The notes: generated from the letters alone by a model not told the origin. A DNA stretch of 33,337 nt from a virus (IMGVR_UViG_3300047328_000096:1-33337); one strand, 5' to 3'; counted from the stretch's first letter, positions 1 to 8,013 are shown. Numbers and translations: made by a program.

Positions 1-393
1 TCATCGGGACACGGCCTGACCAGCTCCGCCGGCACCGCCCGGTTGACCAGCACCGGCCGCTGGGGCGCGGGCGCGCAGGCCGTCGAACAGAGCGCGCATA
101 GCAGGACTGGCCACGCAGCCCGTCGTCGAGGGAGTGGCGGCAATCGAGACGTCACGTGCATTGGCTTGCTCCTTCAAGCGGGCGATCTCGGCGGCATGCG
201 CCTCCTCGATCTCCCTGGTGTGCGCGGCATCGGCGACCGCGGCCTTCTCGACCGCCTCGTGCGCGGCGACGAGGTCGGCCGCGCGTGCGGCCTTCTGTTC
301 GAAATAGTCCGCGCGTTCGTACAGGCCGAAGCCGATCGCCAGGACGGCGACGATCCACGGCCCGGCTTTCCCGGCAAGCGACAGCCAGCTCAT
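1..393 (-). CDS. Rz-like inner-membrane spanin candidate
   Basis: The 130-residue protein starts with one N-terminal membrane segment (about residues 10-25, rich in I, V, A, L, G). An Ala/Glu/Lys-rich stretch (about 30-80) follows that is expected to form a coiled coil, and the tail is Gly/Ala-rich. This is the layout of phage i-spanins and related lysis accessory proteins, which link inner and outer membranes in the last step of lysis. It lies directly downstream of a lysozyme remnant with a 4-base overlap, which fits a lysis cassette. No sequence motif fixes the family, so the function is inferred from topology and neighbourhood. The stop codon sits at the very edge of the window, so the gene is complete. 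Confidence 0.5.
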   Translation of the reverse strand: MSWLSLAGKAGPWIVAVLAIGFGLYERADYFEQKAARAADLVAAHEAVEKAAVADAAHTREIEEAHAAEIARLKEQANARDVSIAATPSTTGCVASPAMRALFDGLRARAPAAGAGQPGGAGGAGQAVSR

Positions 394-704
394 GGCGATT
401 CTCCTTCAAAAAGCGCCCGCTCCCTGGCGCGGCGCGTCACCAGGCCGGGCAGCACCGTGCCGTCGGCGTGGACCCATTTGCCGAACTCGGCCGCCGCGCC
501 CGCGCAATCGCCGGCGTTGAGCTTGCGCAGCAGGGTCGAACCCGCGAGCGCCGCCGCCCCGAGATTGAAGGCGAACGACACCAGCGCATCGAACTGGCCC
601 TGCGTCAGCGGCACCTTGACCAGACGCGCCACGTCGATCTCGATGCCCGCCACGTTGCGCGCCAGGTCGGCATCGGCCTTGGCTTGGCTGATCGGCGGCC
701 ACAA
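390..704 (-). pseudogene. GH24 phage lysozyme, N-terminally truncated
   Basis: The 104 residues match the C-terminal two thirds of T4/P21-type phage lysozymes (glycoside hydrolase 24, which cut the glycan backbone of peptidoglycan). The block PLTQGQFDALVSFAFNLG, the STLLRKLNAGD motif and the RRARERALF end are all present. What is missing is the first 50 or so residues, including the catalytic Glu of the usual RFEG segment and the TIGYGH block. Translation in this frame can only begin at a TTG (704) a few codons after an in-frame TGA (714-716), so no intact start exists. The fragment cannot be an active muramidase. It overlaps the spanin-like gene by 4 bases. The plus-strand cassette near 23 kb may supply the working lysis functions. 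Confidence 0.8.
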
Positions 705-968
705 CAGAATAATTCAGATAAGGACCGACCGGCGATCGGCCAAGCTGGCGACGATGTTAACGATGCCCGGCTCGACATGGCGTCGGTCGCCGCGTTCCGA
801 TCGTTGGTGTTTTCCATGCGCGAGAACCTACGCGCGTTTGCGGAAATGGCAAATTACGGTCGTTACTTAAGCTAAAACGCTGGCGGGCTTGAAACCATTC
901 GATGTCGTTGGCGGCGATTTCGGTTGCGGAACAGGCCGCCGCCGGACATTTTCGGGGCCATCCCGAGC
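705..968. other. Gap between lysozyme remnant and ClpP-like gene
   Basis: No intact gene is visible. On the minus strand an ATG at 815-817 opens a short Asn/Asp-rich start (MENTNDRNAATDAM). A neighbouring frame then gives GIVNIVASLADRRSVLI before a stop at 714-716. Read across one frameshift, this could be the remains of a small phage protein that once lay upstream of the lysozyme. The plus-strand gene that follows must have its promoter here, but no convincing -35/-10 pair was found. Confidence 0.3.
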
Positions 969-2537
969 ATGGCCCTTCCGCTTCGCCCCCCGAACCGAAA
1001 CTTCTTCGTCCGCTTCTGGCGCGGCGAGTATCCGCTGGCGCTTTCCTTCTGGGTGATCGGCCTCGGTCTCTATGGGCTGGGCATCGCCGCGATCGTGGGG
1101 CTGACGCTGCTGATCTATCGGGAGCCTTACGAGCCACGGATCATCGCGCTCGCGATATTCGGCTCATGGGCGGTGACGGCCCCGGTGCTGTTCTTCCAGT
1201 CGGTCGGCGTGTGGCGCGCCGCATCGCGCTCGCGCGCCGGGAAACTCGACAGCAAATGGCGCTGGCTGTGCGCCAGGCTGGCGCAGCTTTCGGTGCTCGC
1301 GGTCGTCGTCCTGGTCGCCGTCCGCTTCGGCCAGGTAGGCATCGTCCAGGTCGACGCCGCGTGGCGCATGGCCTACGAAGGCGATCCCGAGGTCCCCGCC
1401 TTCTCGATGCGCGTCATGCGCGACGGCACTGAACTCGAGATCACCGGCGGCTTCAAGTTCGGCTTGACGCACGAGGCACGTGCTCTCGCAGGCTCCTCGC
1501 CCGACCTGAAGGTCGTGCACCTGTCGAGTGCCGGCGGCCGCATCGGTGAGGCGCTGGAACTGGTCAAGCTGATCCAGGAGCGCCGCCTCTCGACCTATGT
1601 CGGCACGGCCTGCCTATCGGCCTGCACGATCGCCTTCATCGCCGGCCAGAACCGCTACCTCAAGACCGGCGGCAAGCTCGGCTTCCATCGCGAATCCTTC
1701 GCCGGCGCGGAGAGCTCCGACCTCATGCGCAAGCTGTTGCTCGACGCCGGCATCGATCGGCCGTTCGTCGACCGCGTCGCCGCGCAGCCGGCCACCGGCA
1801 TGTGGTATCCCAGCCCGGGCGAACTGCAGGCCTCGCACGTCGTCACCGAGACGGTCGACAGCCACCGCTTCGCCGCCTCCGGTCTCGGCGCCCGTCCGCT
1901 GCCTGCCGCCTTCGCCAAGGACCTGCGGCAGAACGGGATCTTCCGCGCCTTCGAAGGCGTCGACCCCAAGGTCTTCGCGCGGCTCGTCGACGAGTACGAG
2001 CGGCGCTATGAAAAGGGCCAGCCGGAAGGCGACATCGAGGACAACCTCACCGCGATGGTGGCGCCGCGAATCCGCCAGCACATCGCCACGGCCGACAACC
2101 AGGTTTTGGTCGACTACGCCAACCTGATGGCGGATCAATACGCCGCGATCGGCGCCCGCGACGCCGGCGCCTGTTTCATCCGACTGACACGGGGCGCCAC
2201 CGCAGCGCAGGCGGTCTTCTTCGGCCCGGAGCTGCGCGAGCGCGAGACCGCGCTGCAGGAGCGTGCGTTGCGCTCGTCCTATCCGCGCACGCCGGTGCCG
2301 CCCGACCTGCTGCAGAGCGACTACGCGGTGGTGTTCAAGCAGCTCGCCGATCGCTACACGCCCGACGAGCTCGCGATGTTCGGCCAAGCCGACAAGGTGC
2401 AGCCGGCGCAATATGCGACCTACTGCCGACTCGCCACCGCGATCTTTCGCGGCATCGCAGCCCTCCCCCCGATGCGCGCCGGCGACGTGATGAGCGCGAT
2501 CTTCACGGGCATGGACACAGCCCAGCAGGGGAAGTGA
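969..2537 (+). CDS. Membrane protein with ClpP-like serine protease domain
   Basis: The 522-residue protein (start chosen at the ATG at 969; a TTG at 924 would add 15 unlikely residues) has three hydrophobic segments in its first 120 residues. A ClpP/crotonase-fold domain follows at about 150-260. The domain shows the SSAGG oxyanion strand (about 186), a nucleophile Ser within CLSAC (about 215-219), and a His in LGFHRES (about 240), the expected order for ClpP-class peptidases. Proteins of this kind (COG3904-like) are common in alphaproteobacterial chromosomes and are thought to act at the membrane or in the periplasm; the substrate is unknown. The C-terminal 250 residues are helical and not recognised. 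It is the only host-like gene in the window and is flanked by phage debris on both sides. Confidence 0.7.
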   Translation: MALPLRPPNRNFFVRFWRGEYPLALSFWVIGLGLYGLGIAAIVGLTLLIYREPYEPRIIALAIFGSWAVTAPVLFFQSVGVWRAASRSRAGKLDSKWRWLCARLAQLSVLAVVVLVAVRFGQVGIVQVDAAWRMAYEGDPEVPAFSMRVMRDGTELEITGGFKFGLTHEARALAGSSPDLKVVHLSSAGGRIGEALELVKLIQERRLSTYVGTACLSACTIAFIAGQNRYLKTGGKLGFHRESFAGAESSDLMRKLLLDAGIDRPFVDRVAAQPATGMWYPSPGELQASHVVTETVDSHRFAASGLGARPLPAAFAKDLRQNGIFRAFEGVDPKVFARLVDEYERRYEKGQPEGDIEDNLTAMVAPRIRQHIATADNQVLVDYANLMADQYAAIGARDAGACFIRLTRGATAAQAVFFGPELRERETALQERALRSSYPRTPVPPDLLQSDYAVVFKQLADRYTPDELAMFGQADKVQPAQYATYCRLATAIFRGIAALPPMRAGDVMSAIFTGMDTAQQGK

Positions 2538-2656
2538 CGGGCTAACCAGGGACGATCACTGACGATCGCGACGATCTTGACCCGCGCCGCAGCAGACGGC
2601 GCGGATGCTGGCCAGTGCTCGCGAACGGTATCGCCGCTCAAAACAAGTTAGACCGG

Positions 2657-3019
2657 TCATTCGGCAACTTTCGAATCCTCTCCTGGCTGACAAAACCAGC
2701 AGGTCGGATCGAAAAGCCTGGCTTTATCCTTAGCAACTTCCCATTCACGGTCGATGCGTGCGATGACCGCGTCCGTCTGATGCTTCGGCCAGATATGAAA
2801 TCCAGTCTTTGCATAATCCCACGCCTGTAACCCGCGCTGAAGCAAACGGCGAACGATTTCGATCGTCATGAGCTTTATCGCTTCGTTGTTCCACTGCTTG
2901 CGACGCCAACGCACGCTACCCGAAATCGCCCATAACCCGAGGTCGTCTCTTTCCATGGATGCCATGAAACTGTCGGTCATTTTGACGATCTCGGTCTCCT
3001 CAAGGTTTTCTTTCGACAT
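2657..3019 (-). CDS. Hypothetical protein in low-GC stretch
   Basis: This 120-residue protein is not recognised. It is soluble and mixed charged, with many Trp and Lys (WRRKQWNNEAIKLMTIEIV) and a CWFC pair near the C-terminus that could bind metal or form a disulfide. The start is placed at the ATG at 3019 because GAGGG lies 6-10 bases before it, while the earlier ATG at 3031 has no ribosome site. Base composition is lower in GC than the flanking phage and host genes, which suggests recent acquisition. No coupling to a neighbour is seen. Confidence 0.6.
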   Translation of the reverse strand: MSKENLEETEIVKMTDSFMASMERDDLGLWAISGSVRWRRKQWNNEAIKLMTIEIVRRLLQRGLQAWDYAKTGFHIWPKHQTDAVIARIDREWEVAKDKARLFDPTCWFCQPGEDSKVAE

Positions 3020-3267
3020 TTGCGCCCTCATTGCGTGAAATGGATTCTGTAGTATTGCCCCATTTCGCGCGGCTATGGAGCTGGCGCAGCACCGTGCTCC
3101 GCGTCAGCTCGTCGATCGCCAGCAGATGCCGCGTCGTAGCGCGACGCCAAAGGCCGCGCCGCGCGTGTTTCCTTATCGCCACTCGCTGCGACAGGCTGGC
3201 ACGAAACTTCCTTGCCCCGATATGCCTCGTCGCTTCTATCGTATGGTGGATTTTATGAGTCTCGACC

Positions 3268-3450
3268 CTAGCCGCTGGGCGTCGTTGGCAATGCCGTCTG
3301 CACCTCGTCCAGCCAGAACCCCACGCCCGCATCCTGGTTGGCCGCGTCCGACGACACTCGCAGCCGCAACCACGGCCTGGCCGGCGAGCTGATGCCCGCC
3401 ATCATGCCCGACGCCATCACCCCGCTGCACCAGTTGCAGCGTGTTGACGA
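3268..3450 (-). pseudogene. Remnant of podovirus head-tail connector (portal)
   Basis: One frame between the stops at 3451-3453 and 3268-3270 encodes GVMASGMMAGISSPARPWLR followed by LRVSSDAANQDAGVGFWLDEVQ. This is the signature N-terminal block of the Head-tail_con family of T7-like portal proteins (usual form: GMMSGMTSPARPWFRL, then a WLDEVE-type segment). There is no start codon. The residues expected just upstream (RLIVNTLQLVQ) lie in the adjacent frame, indicating a frameshift. The match ends after about 45 residues at TAG, whereas intact portals run past 500. The remaining sequence of this 3020-3490 gap shows no intact gene on either strand. Confidence 0.65.
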
Positions 3451-3490
3451 TCAGGCGGCTTTTGCAGCGCTGACCGTCCAGATATTCACA

Positions 3491-3811
3491 TCAATTCAGA
3501 AGACGGCGGAACGTCACTTCATGGACATTAAGTGCTTCGATTTGGTCCGCCAAAATATTAGCAAATACATCGTCAGGATAGCGATGTGCGCTTGAAGGCA
3601 GCATTTGATGAAGCTGATCAAGGACCCAATGCAAAGCTTCATTCACTACTCTCGATCTTGTGGCATCACCCACACCGACATGACCTTTGTAGGTGTCTCG
3701 ACCGACCATGGTTAGCCATTCGCCCAATTTTGCCAGAAAAATTTGCTTGGCCGTACTGGGACCGAAATCATCGTGATTGCGAACCACGAAGGTCACGCTC
3801 GGTTCATGCAT
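3491..3811 (-). CDS. Hypothetical protein, possible immunity-type gene
   Basis: The 106-residue protein is not recognised. It is small, acidic to neutral, without signal or membrane segments, and is encoded in sequence of clearly lower GC than the phage modules. It follows the 84-residue gene and the possible pre-toxin gene in the same direction, the position that immunity genes occupy downstream of polymorphic toxins. The ATG at 3811 has no clear ribosome site; the frame is open for a further eight codons upstream to a TAG, so the true start may differ or the gene may be 5'-truncated. The role is inference from position and composition only. Confidence 0.45.
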   Translation of the reverse strand: MHEPSVTFVVRNHDDFGPSTAKQIFLAKLGEWLTMVGRDTYKGHVGVGDATRSRVVNEALHWVLDQLHQMLPSSAHRYPDDVFANILADQIEALNVHEVTFRRLLN

Positions 3812-3832
3812 GTATGAGGTCGTGGCCGGATT

Positions 3833-4087
3833 CTAATGCAAGGCTAACAACTCATCGCGCAACGGCCCAGGCGTCATGAACGGCTCTAGCTCCCGGTAGG
3901 GAATGATCACCGGATCACCATTCATCGCTCCCCACAAGCATCGCAAATTCTGCGGCGCATCAACGACGTCTCCCCTGTATAAGGCGAGGCCAGTCGGTGT
4001 TACAACTGGCGCCAGAGGATATTCAAACTCTGCCAAGAGCTTTGCCCATTTCTTGCAACTCTGTATGTTTGATCCGGAAACCGTCAT
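3833..4087 (-). CDS. Small protein coupled to the putative pre-toxin gene
   Basis: This 84-residue gene begins MTVSGSNIQSCKKWAKLLAE and has a strong AGGAGG ribosome site about 10 bases before its ATG at 4087. The ATG overlaps the TGA of the upstream gene (ATGA), so the two are probably coupled. Composition is lower in GC than upstream. The family is not recognised. Two readings are possible. It may be a stand-alone immunity- or antitoxin-like protein. Or, because the same frame stays open and protein-like for about 25 codons upstream (KYAAFHALVVRKAKEASSP), it may be the C-terminal toxin part of the upstream gene separated by a one-base frameshift. Confidence 0.6.
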   Translation of the reverse strand: MTVSGSNIQSCKKWAKLLAEFEYPLAPVVTPTGLALYRGDVVDAPQNLRCLWGAMNGDPVIIPYRELEPFMTPGPLRDELLALH

Positions 4088-4989
4088 CGGCGAAGATGCC
4101 TCCTTGGCTTTGCGAACGACCAAAGCATGAAACGCCGCATACTTTTGTTCGTCGCATAGGTGATGCCCGCCTGCTGCCTGATCCTGTTGGCGGCGTCGGC
4201 GCCGAGGACGCTTTCGAGCTGTCGCGGATCGATGGCGACGACCAACCGGCCGTCCGGCGTATCCACTTGCCTTGCGGGGACCGGCAGTTCCTCCCAATGG
4301 GCGTCGATGCCCGTGCCAAATATGCCGCTGCCTTCGATCCGGCGTTCGATCGTGACCGAGTTCTGGCCGGGGGCGCTCCGCATGCGCAGCCCGTCGCCCA
4401 ATTCCGTGTATCTCGCACCGGAGTTCGTCGGAAGGAGCAGGACGCCGGCCGCCGCGCCGGTCGCGGACGCCGCCCGGGCGGCATAAGGAGCGGCTCGCGC
4501 GATCGCTCCCGCCGCAGCTTTCGCGGCGTCGCCCAGTGTCGCCGCACCGGCGGCTGGAACGGCGACGGAAGCGGCATTGGATGGCGGTGCGGCCTGCTCC
4601 GGAGTGTAACCCGCCTGTACAATGTCCGAATACGGAGCGGCTTTGGCGCGAGCGGGAACCGCACCGCGCGCGTTGATGACGAGCTGCTTGTCGAGGGCGG
4701 CTTGTTCGGCCGGCGTGAGACGATTGCGCAGCGACGGCGGCGGCTGACTGGTTTGCGGCTCGCCGTTGGGGCCTTTGCGGGCGAGCCAGTCGGCGACAGC
4801 CTGGGCGCGCTCGGCCGCCGCATCGTCGATGCCGCGCTTTTGCGTGGCATGCTGTACGTCGAGCACGCGCTGCACCTCGGCTTGGTAAGCCGGATCGACC
4901 TGGTTCTCCGATTGGTTCTGCTCTGTCGCCGCCGCGTGCTGGGCGTCGGCCTCGTCGTGCGAGGTGGACCATTGTGGCACGAGCTGCAC
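4084..4989 (-). CDS. Putative pre-toxin / polymorphic toxin-like protein
   Basis: This is a 301-residue protein with a GTG start. The N-terminal third is Gln/Glu/Ala-rich and probably helical. An Ala-rich low-complexity segment (about 140-185) leads to a compact domain with LLLPTNSGARYTELGDGLRM, RSAPGQNSVTIERRIEG and FGTGIDAHWEELPV. Such linker domains sit just before the variable toxin tip in some proteobacterial polymorphic toxins; this is recollection of sequence style, not a database match. The last 25 residues (SMRRFMLWSFAKPRRHLRR) look unlike a folded domain, while an alternative frame across the same bases looks protein-like, so a frameshift at an AAAA run near 4147 may have cut off the tip. 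The frame is open upstream of the GTG only as far as a TGA near 5020. Confidence 0.5.
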   Translation of the reverse strand: MQLVPQWSTSHDEADAQHAAATEQNQSENQVDPAYQAEVQRVLDVQHATQKRGIDDAAAERAQAVADWLARKGPNGEPQTSQPPPSLRNRLTPAEQAALDKQLVINARGAVPARAKAAPYSDIVQAGYTPEQAAPPSNAASVAVPAAGAATLGDAAKAAAGAIARAAPYAARAASATGAAAGVLLLPTNSGARYTELGDGLRMRSAPGQNSVTIERRIEGSGIFGTGIDAHWEELPVPARQVDTPDGRLVVAIDPRQLESVLGADAANRIRQQAGITYATNKSMRRFMLWSFAKPRRHLRR

Positions 4990-5163
4990 GGCATAGGCTG
5001 TAGCGGCGCAATTGATTTGGCGTCACTCGTCGAATGCTTTGGCGACACCGAGGCTTTAGCGCCAGCCTTCTGTCCCACCCTATAAGTGAGACCGGATCCG
5101 AGGCGCCGCCGACCTTTCGAAAACGCGGGTTACGAGAGGGCTGCGAAGGGTGTTCGTGGACCT
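4990..5163. other. Gap between pre-toxin-like gene and methylase
   Basis: No gene is supported. In the minus direction one frame reads SLGVAKAFDE before a TGA, which could be the last codons of a lost gene. This gap probably marks the border between the left accessory genes and the Mu-like tail operon. Confidence 0.3.
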
Positions 5164-5982
5164 TTAGCGGCGCCTGGGGCCGGTGATGATCAGCTCGCGG
5201 GCGTTGCCCGATCCGACCTTGCCGCCGGCGACCGTGTAGGTCGTCCGGACGGCCTCCATCCTGAAGGGCCGAAACAGGCGTCGGACGTCGGGCACGTCGT
5301 TGAGGCTGACGATGAAGCGGCCCTTGATCTGCGCCAGGCGCGCGGCCAGCAAACCGAACTGCTCCTTTGGGAAGGCGTCCTTGCCGTAGGCGTCCTCCGA
5401 ACCCCAATACGGCGGGTCCAGATAGAAGAGCACGCCGCGGCGATCGTAGCGGTCGATGAACGTCGACCAGGGCAGGCATTCGATCACCACCCCGGCCAGG
5501 CGCTCGTGCGCCGCCTCGAGCAGCGGACCGAGTTTGGTGACGTCGAACCTGGCTGGCCCGTAGCTCACCCCGAAGTTGCGGCCGTGGACCTTGCCGCCGA
5601 ACGCCAGCCGCTGCAGGTAGAGGAAACGCGCCGCGCGCTCGAGATCGGTCAGGGTGTCGGGGTCGGCCGACTTCAATCGATCGAACTCGGCGCGGCTGGT
5701 GAGCTGCCAGCGCAGCATGTCCATGAAGGGCACATTGTGCCGCTGCAGGATGCGCATCGTGGTGACGACGTCGCGCGAGAGATCGTTGATCACCTCCGCC
5801 GGCGCGCGAAACGGCCGACGCAGGAAGATGCCGCCCATGCCGACGAACGGCTCGGCGTAGAGCACATGGGGCGTGCGCCGGATCCTGCGAATGACCTGGT
5901 CGGCGAGATTGCGCTTGCCGCCGATATAGGCGGCGATCGGCTTGACCGGCGATACCGGCGCAAGCGTCATGGACTCTTTCAT
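5164..5982 (-). CDS. D12-class DNA adenine-N6 methyltransferase
   Basis: The 272-residue protein is a complete Dam/D12-type methylase that transfers a methyl group from S-adenosylmethionine to the N6 of adenine in DNA. Visible motifs are the N-terminal YIGGKRNL (19-26), motif I EPFVGMGGIF (44-53), INDLSRD (65-71) and the catalytic DPPY (189-192), all in family order. No restriction endonuclease gene is adjacent, so it is an orphan, as is usual in phages, where such enzymes protect viral DNA or alter transcription. It is the last recognisable gene of the minus-strand tail operon. A second ATG four codons in, with GAG before it, is an equally possible start. Target sequence cannot be read from the protein. 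Confidence 0.92.
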   Translation of the reverse strand: MKESMTLAPVSPVKPIAAYIGGKRNLADQVIRRIRRTPHVLYAEPFVGMGGIFLRRPFRAPAEVINDLSRDVVTTMRILQRHNVPFMDMLRWQLTSRAEFDRLKSADPDTLTDLERAARFLYLQRLAFGGKVHGRNFGVSYGPARFDVTKLGPLLEAAHERLAGVVIECLPWSTFIDRYDRRGVLFYLDPPYWGSEDAYGKDAFPKEQFGLLAARLAQIKGRFIVSLNDVPDVRRLFRPFRMEAVRTTYTVAGGKVGSGNARELIITGPRRR

Positions 5983-6117
5983 TGGGCGGTGCTCTTTTCA
6001 CCGCTCCGGTGATCGCCGGTGGCGGGATGGCCGTGACGTGGCCGGTTACGGTCGTGCGCATCCCAAGTGCGCGGTTCGCGGCGTTGACGCGCCGCAGCCC
6101 CCGCCGAGCGCTCACGC
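5983..6117. other. Short gap upstream of the methylase
   Basis: No gene is supported. An ATG overlaps the stop of the 6118-6474 gene (ATGA at 6118-6121), but its frame runs on through the methylase without a plausible protein. The methylase is presumably read from the tail operon transcript. Confidence 0.3.
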
Positions 6118-6474
6118 TCATGGCGGGACGATCTTGAGCTCGCCCTGCGCCGGCGCCACCGTCGGCGCGCGCCAGGCGCGGGTGTAGACTGTCGTGCCGA
6201 GCAGCTCGGCGGCATCCATGCTCTCCTCGAGCATCGCCATCGCGATCAGCACCCTGGCCATGAATTTCGCCGCCGCGATCTGCTCGCGATAGCGCCAGCA
6301 GATCTTGTAGAGCGCCAGCGCTTGCGCCTCGCTGATCGGCCTACCGCCGGCGCGGGCTGCGGCGATGACGCCCACGATGCGGTCGGCGCTGCTGTAGACG
6401 CCGAAGCGCACCTTGGCGAGCCTCGACAGGCATTCGATCTGCAGGGCGGAGAGCGTCTCGACGGCCTCGCTCAT
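6118..6474 (-). CDS. Hypothetical phage protein after fibre assembly gene
   Basis: This 118-residue, mainly helical, soluble protein contains the phrase SEAQALALYKICWRYREQI, a pattern (an aromatic-basic helix after a short Q-rich turn) seen in small uncharacterised proteins near phage tail genes. The ATG overlaps the preceding stop (ATGA at 6471-6474), so it is coupled to the fibre-assembly-like gene and part of the tail operon. No catalytic motif or membrane segment is visible. The function is unknown. Confidence 0.7.
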   Translation of the reverse strand: MSEAVETLSALQIECLSRLAKVRFGVYSSADRIVGVIAAARAGGRPISEAQALALYKICWRYREQIAAAKFMARVLIAMAMLEESMDAAELLGTTVYTRAWRAPTVAPAQGELKIVPP

Positions 6475-6965
6475 GCGATGTTCGCGACCGCCGCCGGCGC
6501 CACCCACGCGCCGCCGGCGACGGCCGCGGCCAGGGCCTCGTCGACCGAAACGATGAAGGCCATGATGGCCTCCGCGATCGTCGTGAATTGCACCGGCGTC
6601 ATGGCGTGCGACGTGCCCGACTTGTCGCGAAAATAATTTGGAAACAGCGCCGGGTTGACGCCGATCGCCGTCTGCAGGCCGTTGATCGCCGTCTCGTCCG
6701 ACGGGCCGCAGCCATAGGTGCCGTTCAGCGCCGGCGTTCCGGCCGAAGTGATGGCAAGGCCGCCGGCGATCAGCGCCGCGGCCGCGGCGATCGGGTCGGG
6801 CTTGGTGGGATCGTGAGCGGCATAGACCGCCTCGATCGCCGCCTGCTGCGTCGGCGTGATCGCCGCGCCGAAGTTGATCGCGCCGTCGTCGCCCCACGCG
6901 AAGGGCAGGCCGAGCAGGCCCGCGGCCTTGAGCTCGTTCTGGAAATTCGGTCCGATTGCTTTCAT
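6471..6965 (-). CDS. Tail-fibre assembly-like protein (DUF4376-type)
   Basis: The 164-residue protein starts at the ATG (6965) that follows the tail fibre stop by one base. The C-terminal half resembles DUF4376 domains found in tail-fibre-associated proteins: an ITSAGTPALNGTY strand, a DETAINGLQTAIG helix, then AMTPVQFTTIAEAIMAFI. Such proteins sit directly behind fibre genes and are taken to help fibre folding or attachment. The N-terminal part (LGLPFAWGDDGAINFGAAIT) is unassigned. The match is by pattern only; an uncharacterised minor tail component is the alternative. Confidence 0.55.
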   Translation of the reverse strand: MKAIGPNFQNELKAAGLLGLPFAWGDDGAINFGAAITPTQQAAIEAVYAAHDPTKPDPIAAAAALIAGGLAITSAGTPALNGTYGCGPSDETAINGLQTAIGVNPALFPNYFRDKSGTSHAMTPVQFTTIAEAIMAFIVSVDEALAAAVAGGAWVAPAAVANIA

Positions 6966-6966
6966 G

Positions 6967-8013
6967 TCAGCCTCGCACGGCAATGGTGAGAGTGAAGGGC
7001 GTGGTGCCTGGGCTTCCGCCGCCATAGACCGCCGGCGGCGCGTACAGGGTGAGGGTGCCGGCGTCGACTGCGCCCAGCGCCGTCAGATAGTGCGCGCCCT
7101 CCGACAGGCCGGGCTTCAGGTCGCCGGTGCCGGCCGGCATGATGCGTCCCGCGGTGGCCGCGACCTGGAGCTCGGCCGCGCCTCCATCGAAGCACACGCC
7201 GGCATAGACGTTGGAATTGCCGCCGCCGATGCCGCCGTTCATGCGCCAGTCGACCGTGTCGCCTGCCAGGCAGATGAAGTTGTTGCGGATCTCGGTGTTG
7301 AGCTCGACCAGCGATCCACTCGAGGTCGAACGGTTGGCGGTGTAGGTCGTGGTCTGGACCTTGGTGCCCTTGTTGAAGTGCGACAGCGTGAAGAAGTCGC
7401 TGAGGTGGGACATGGCATCGGTCATCAGGATGCCGATGAAGGTATGCGTGCTGTCGACCACGCCGCCGTTGTTGCGCACCTCGACGCCGATGTTGCCCGC
7501 CGTCGTGTCCGGCAGGTGGCCGTAGGCGCCGGCAGCCCACAGCGAGGGGATCATCACGCCGCTGTGGCTGCCGTCGTCGATCATGTAGGCGAGGTAGACC
7601 GTCGACGCCGCCATGTTCTGCGCCGCCACGCCGCCGATCGTGACGTTGTTGGTCGGTATCGACACCCCAATCCCCGGCACCTGGTAGAACTTGCCGTTGA
7701 TCTTCAGCGTCTGGCCGTTCTTCGGCATCAGCTTGGCCAGCACGTTCGAGGAGAACTGCAGCTGGCACTGGCCGTGGCCCTGCTGGACCAGCGCCTTGAT
7801 CGCGTCGCTGAGATCGGCGAGACGCCCCGGCGTCGCGGCGATGCCGGCGACCGCCATGATGTTCATCAGGTTGCCCAGGATGTCGTTCCACAGAGCTGCC
7901 TGGAACTCGGTGCCCTGCGTGCCGGTGGCGGGATTGCCGTCCTGGAAACCGCCCTCGCCGGCGCCGAAGTAGTTGGGATTGACGCCAGGCGTGCCGCCGG
8001 GAACGTATTGCAT
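6967..8013 (-). CDS. Phage tail fibre protein
   Basis: This 348-residue protein starts MQYVPGGTPGVNPNYFGAGE. The first 90 residues resemble the baseplate-attachment region of Mu-like fibres, with a helix WNDILGNLMNIMAVAGIA and LADLSDAIKALV, the usual way a fibre N-terminus begins. The remainder is beta-rich with many Gly, Asn and Thr, consistent with a receptor-binding shaft and tip. The gene follows gp48 and precedes a fibre-assembly-like gene, the classic Mu position for the host-range fibre. No chaperone-cleaved C-terminal module or enzymatic motif was seen. The start is set at 8013; an upstream GTG frame extension has no support. Confidence 0.8.
   Translation of the reverse strand: MQYVPGGTPGVNPNYFGAGEGGFQDGNPATGTQGTEFQAALWNDILGNLMNIMAVAGIAATPGRLADLSDAIKALVQQGHGQCQLQFSSNVLAKLMPKNGQTLKINGKFYQVPGIGVSIPTNNVTIGGVAAQNMAASTVYLAYMIDDGSHSGVMIPSLWAAGAYGHLPDTTAGNIGVEVRNNGGVVDSTHTFIGILMTDAMSHLSDFFTLSHFNKGTKVQTTTYTANRSTSSGSLVELNTEIRNNFICLAGDTVDWRMNGGIGGGNSNVYAGVCFDGGAAELQVAATAGRIMPAGTGDLKPGLSEGAHYLTALGAVDAGTLTLYAPPAVYGGGSPGTTPFTLTIAVRG

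Noticed and set aside
3020-3332. A 110-codon minus-strand frame containing LLAIDELTRSTVLRQLHSRA as a gene
   Set aside because: It overlaps the portal remnant and the start of the 2657-3019 gene, has no ribosome site, and its N-terminal half is shadow-like.
3833-6121. A single 762-codon minus-strand frame spanning methylase and pre-toxin-like genes
   Set aside because: Only its last 84 codons or so look like protein; the rest is out of frame with the recognised methylase and is a shadow.
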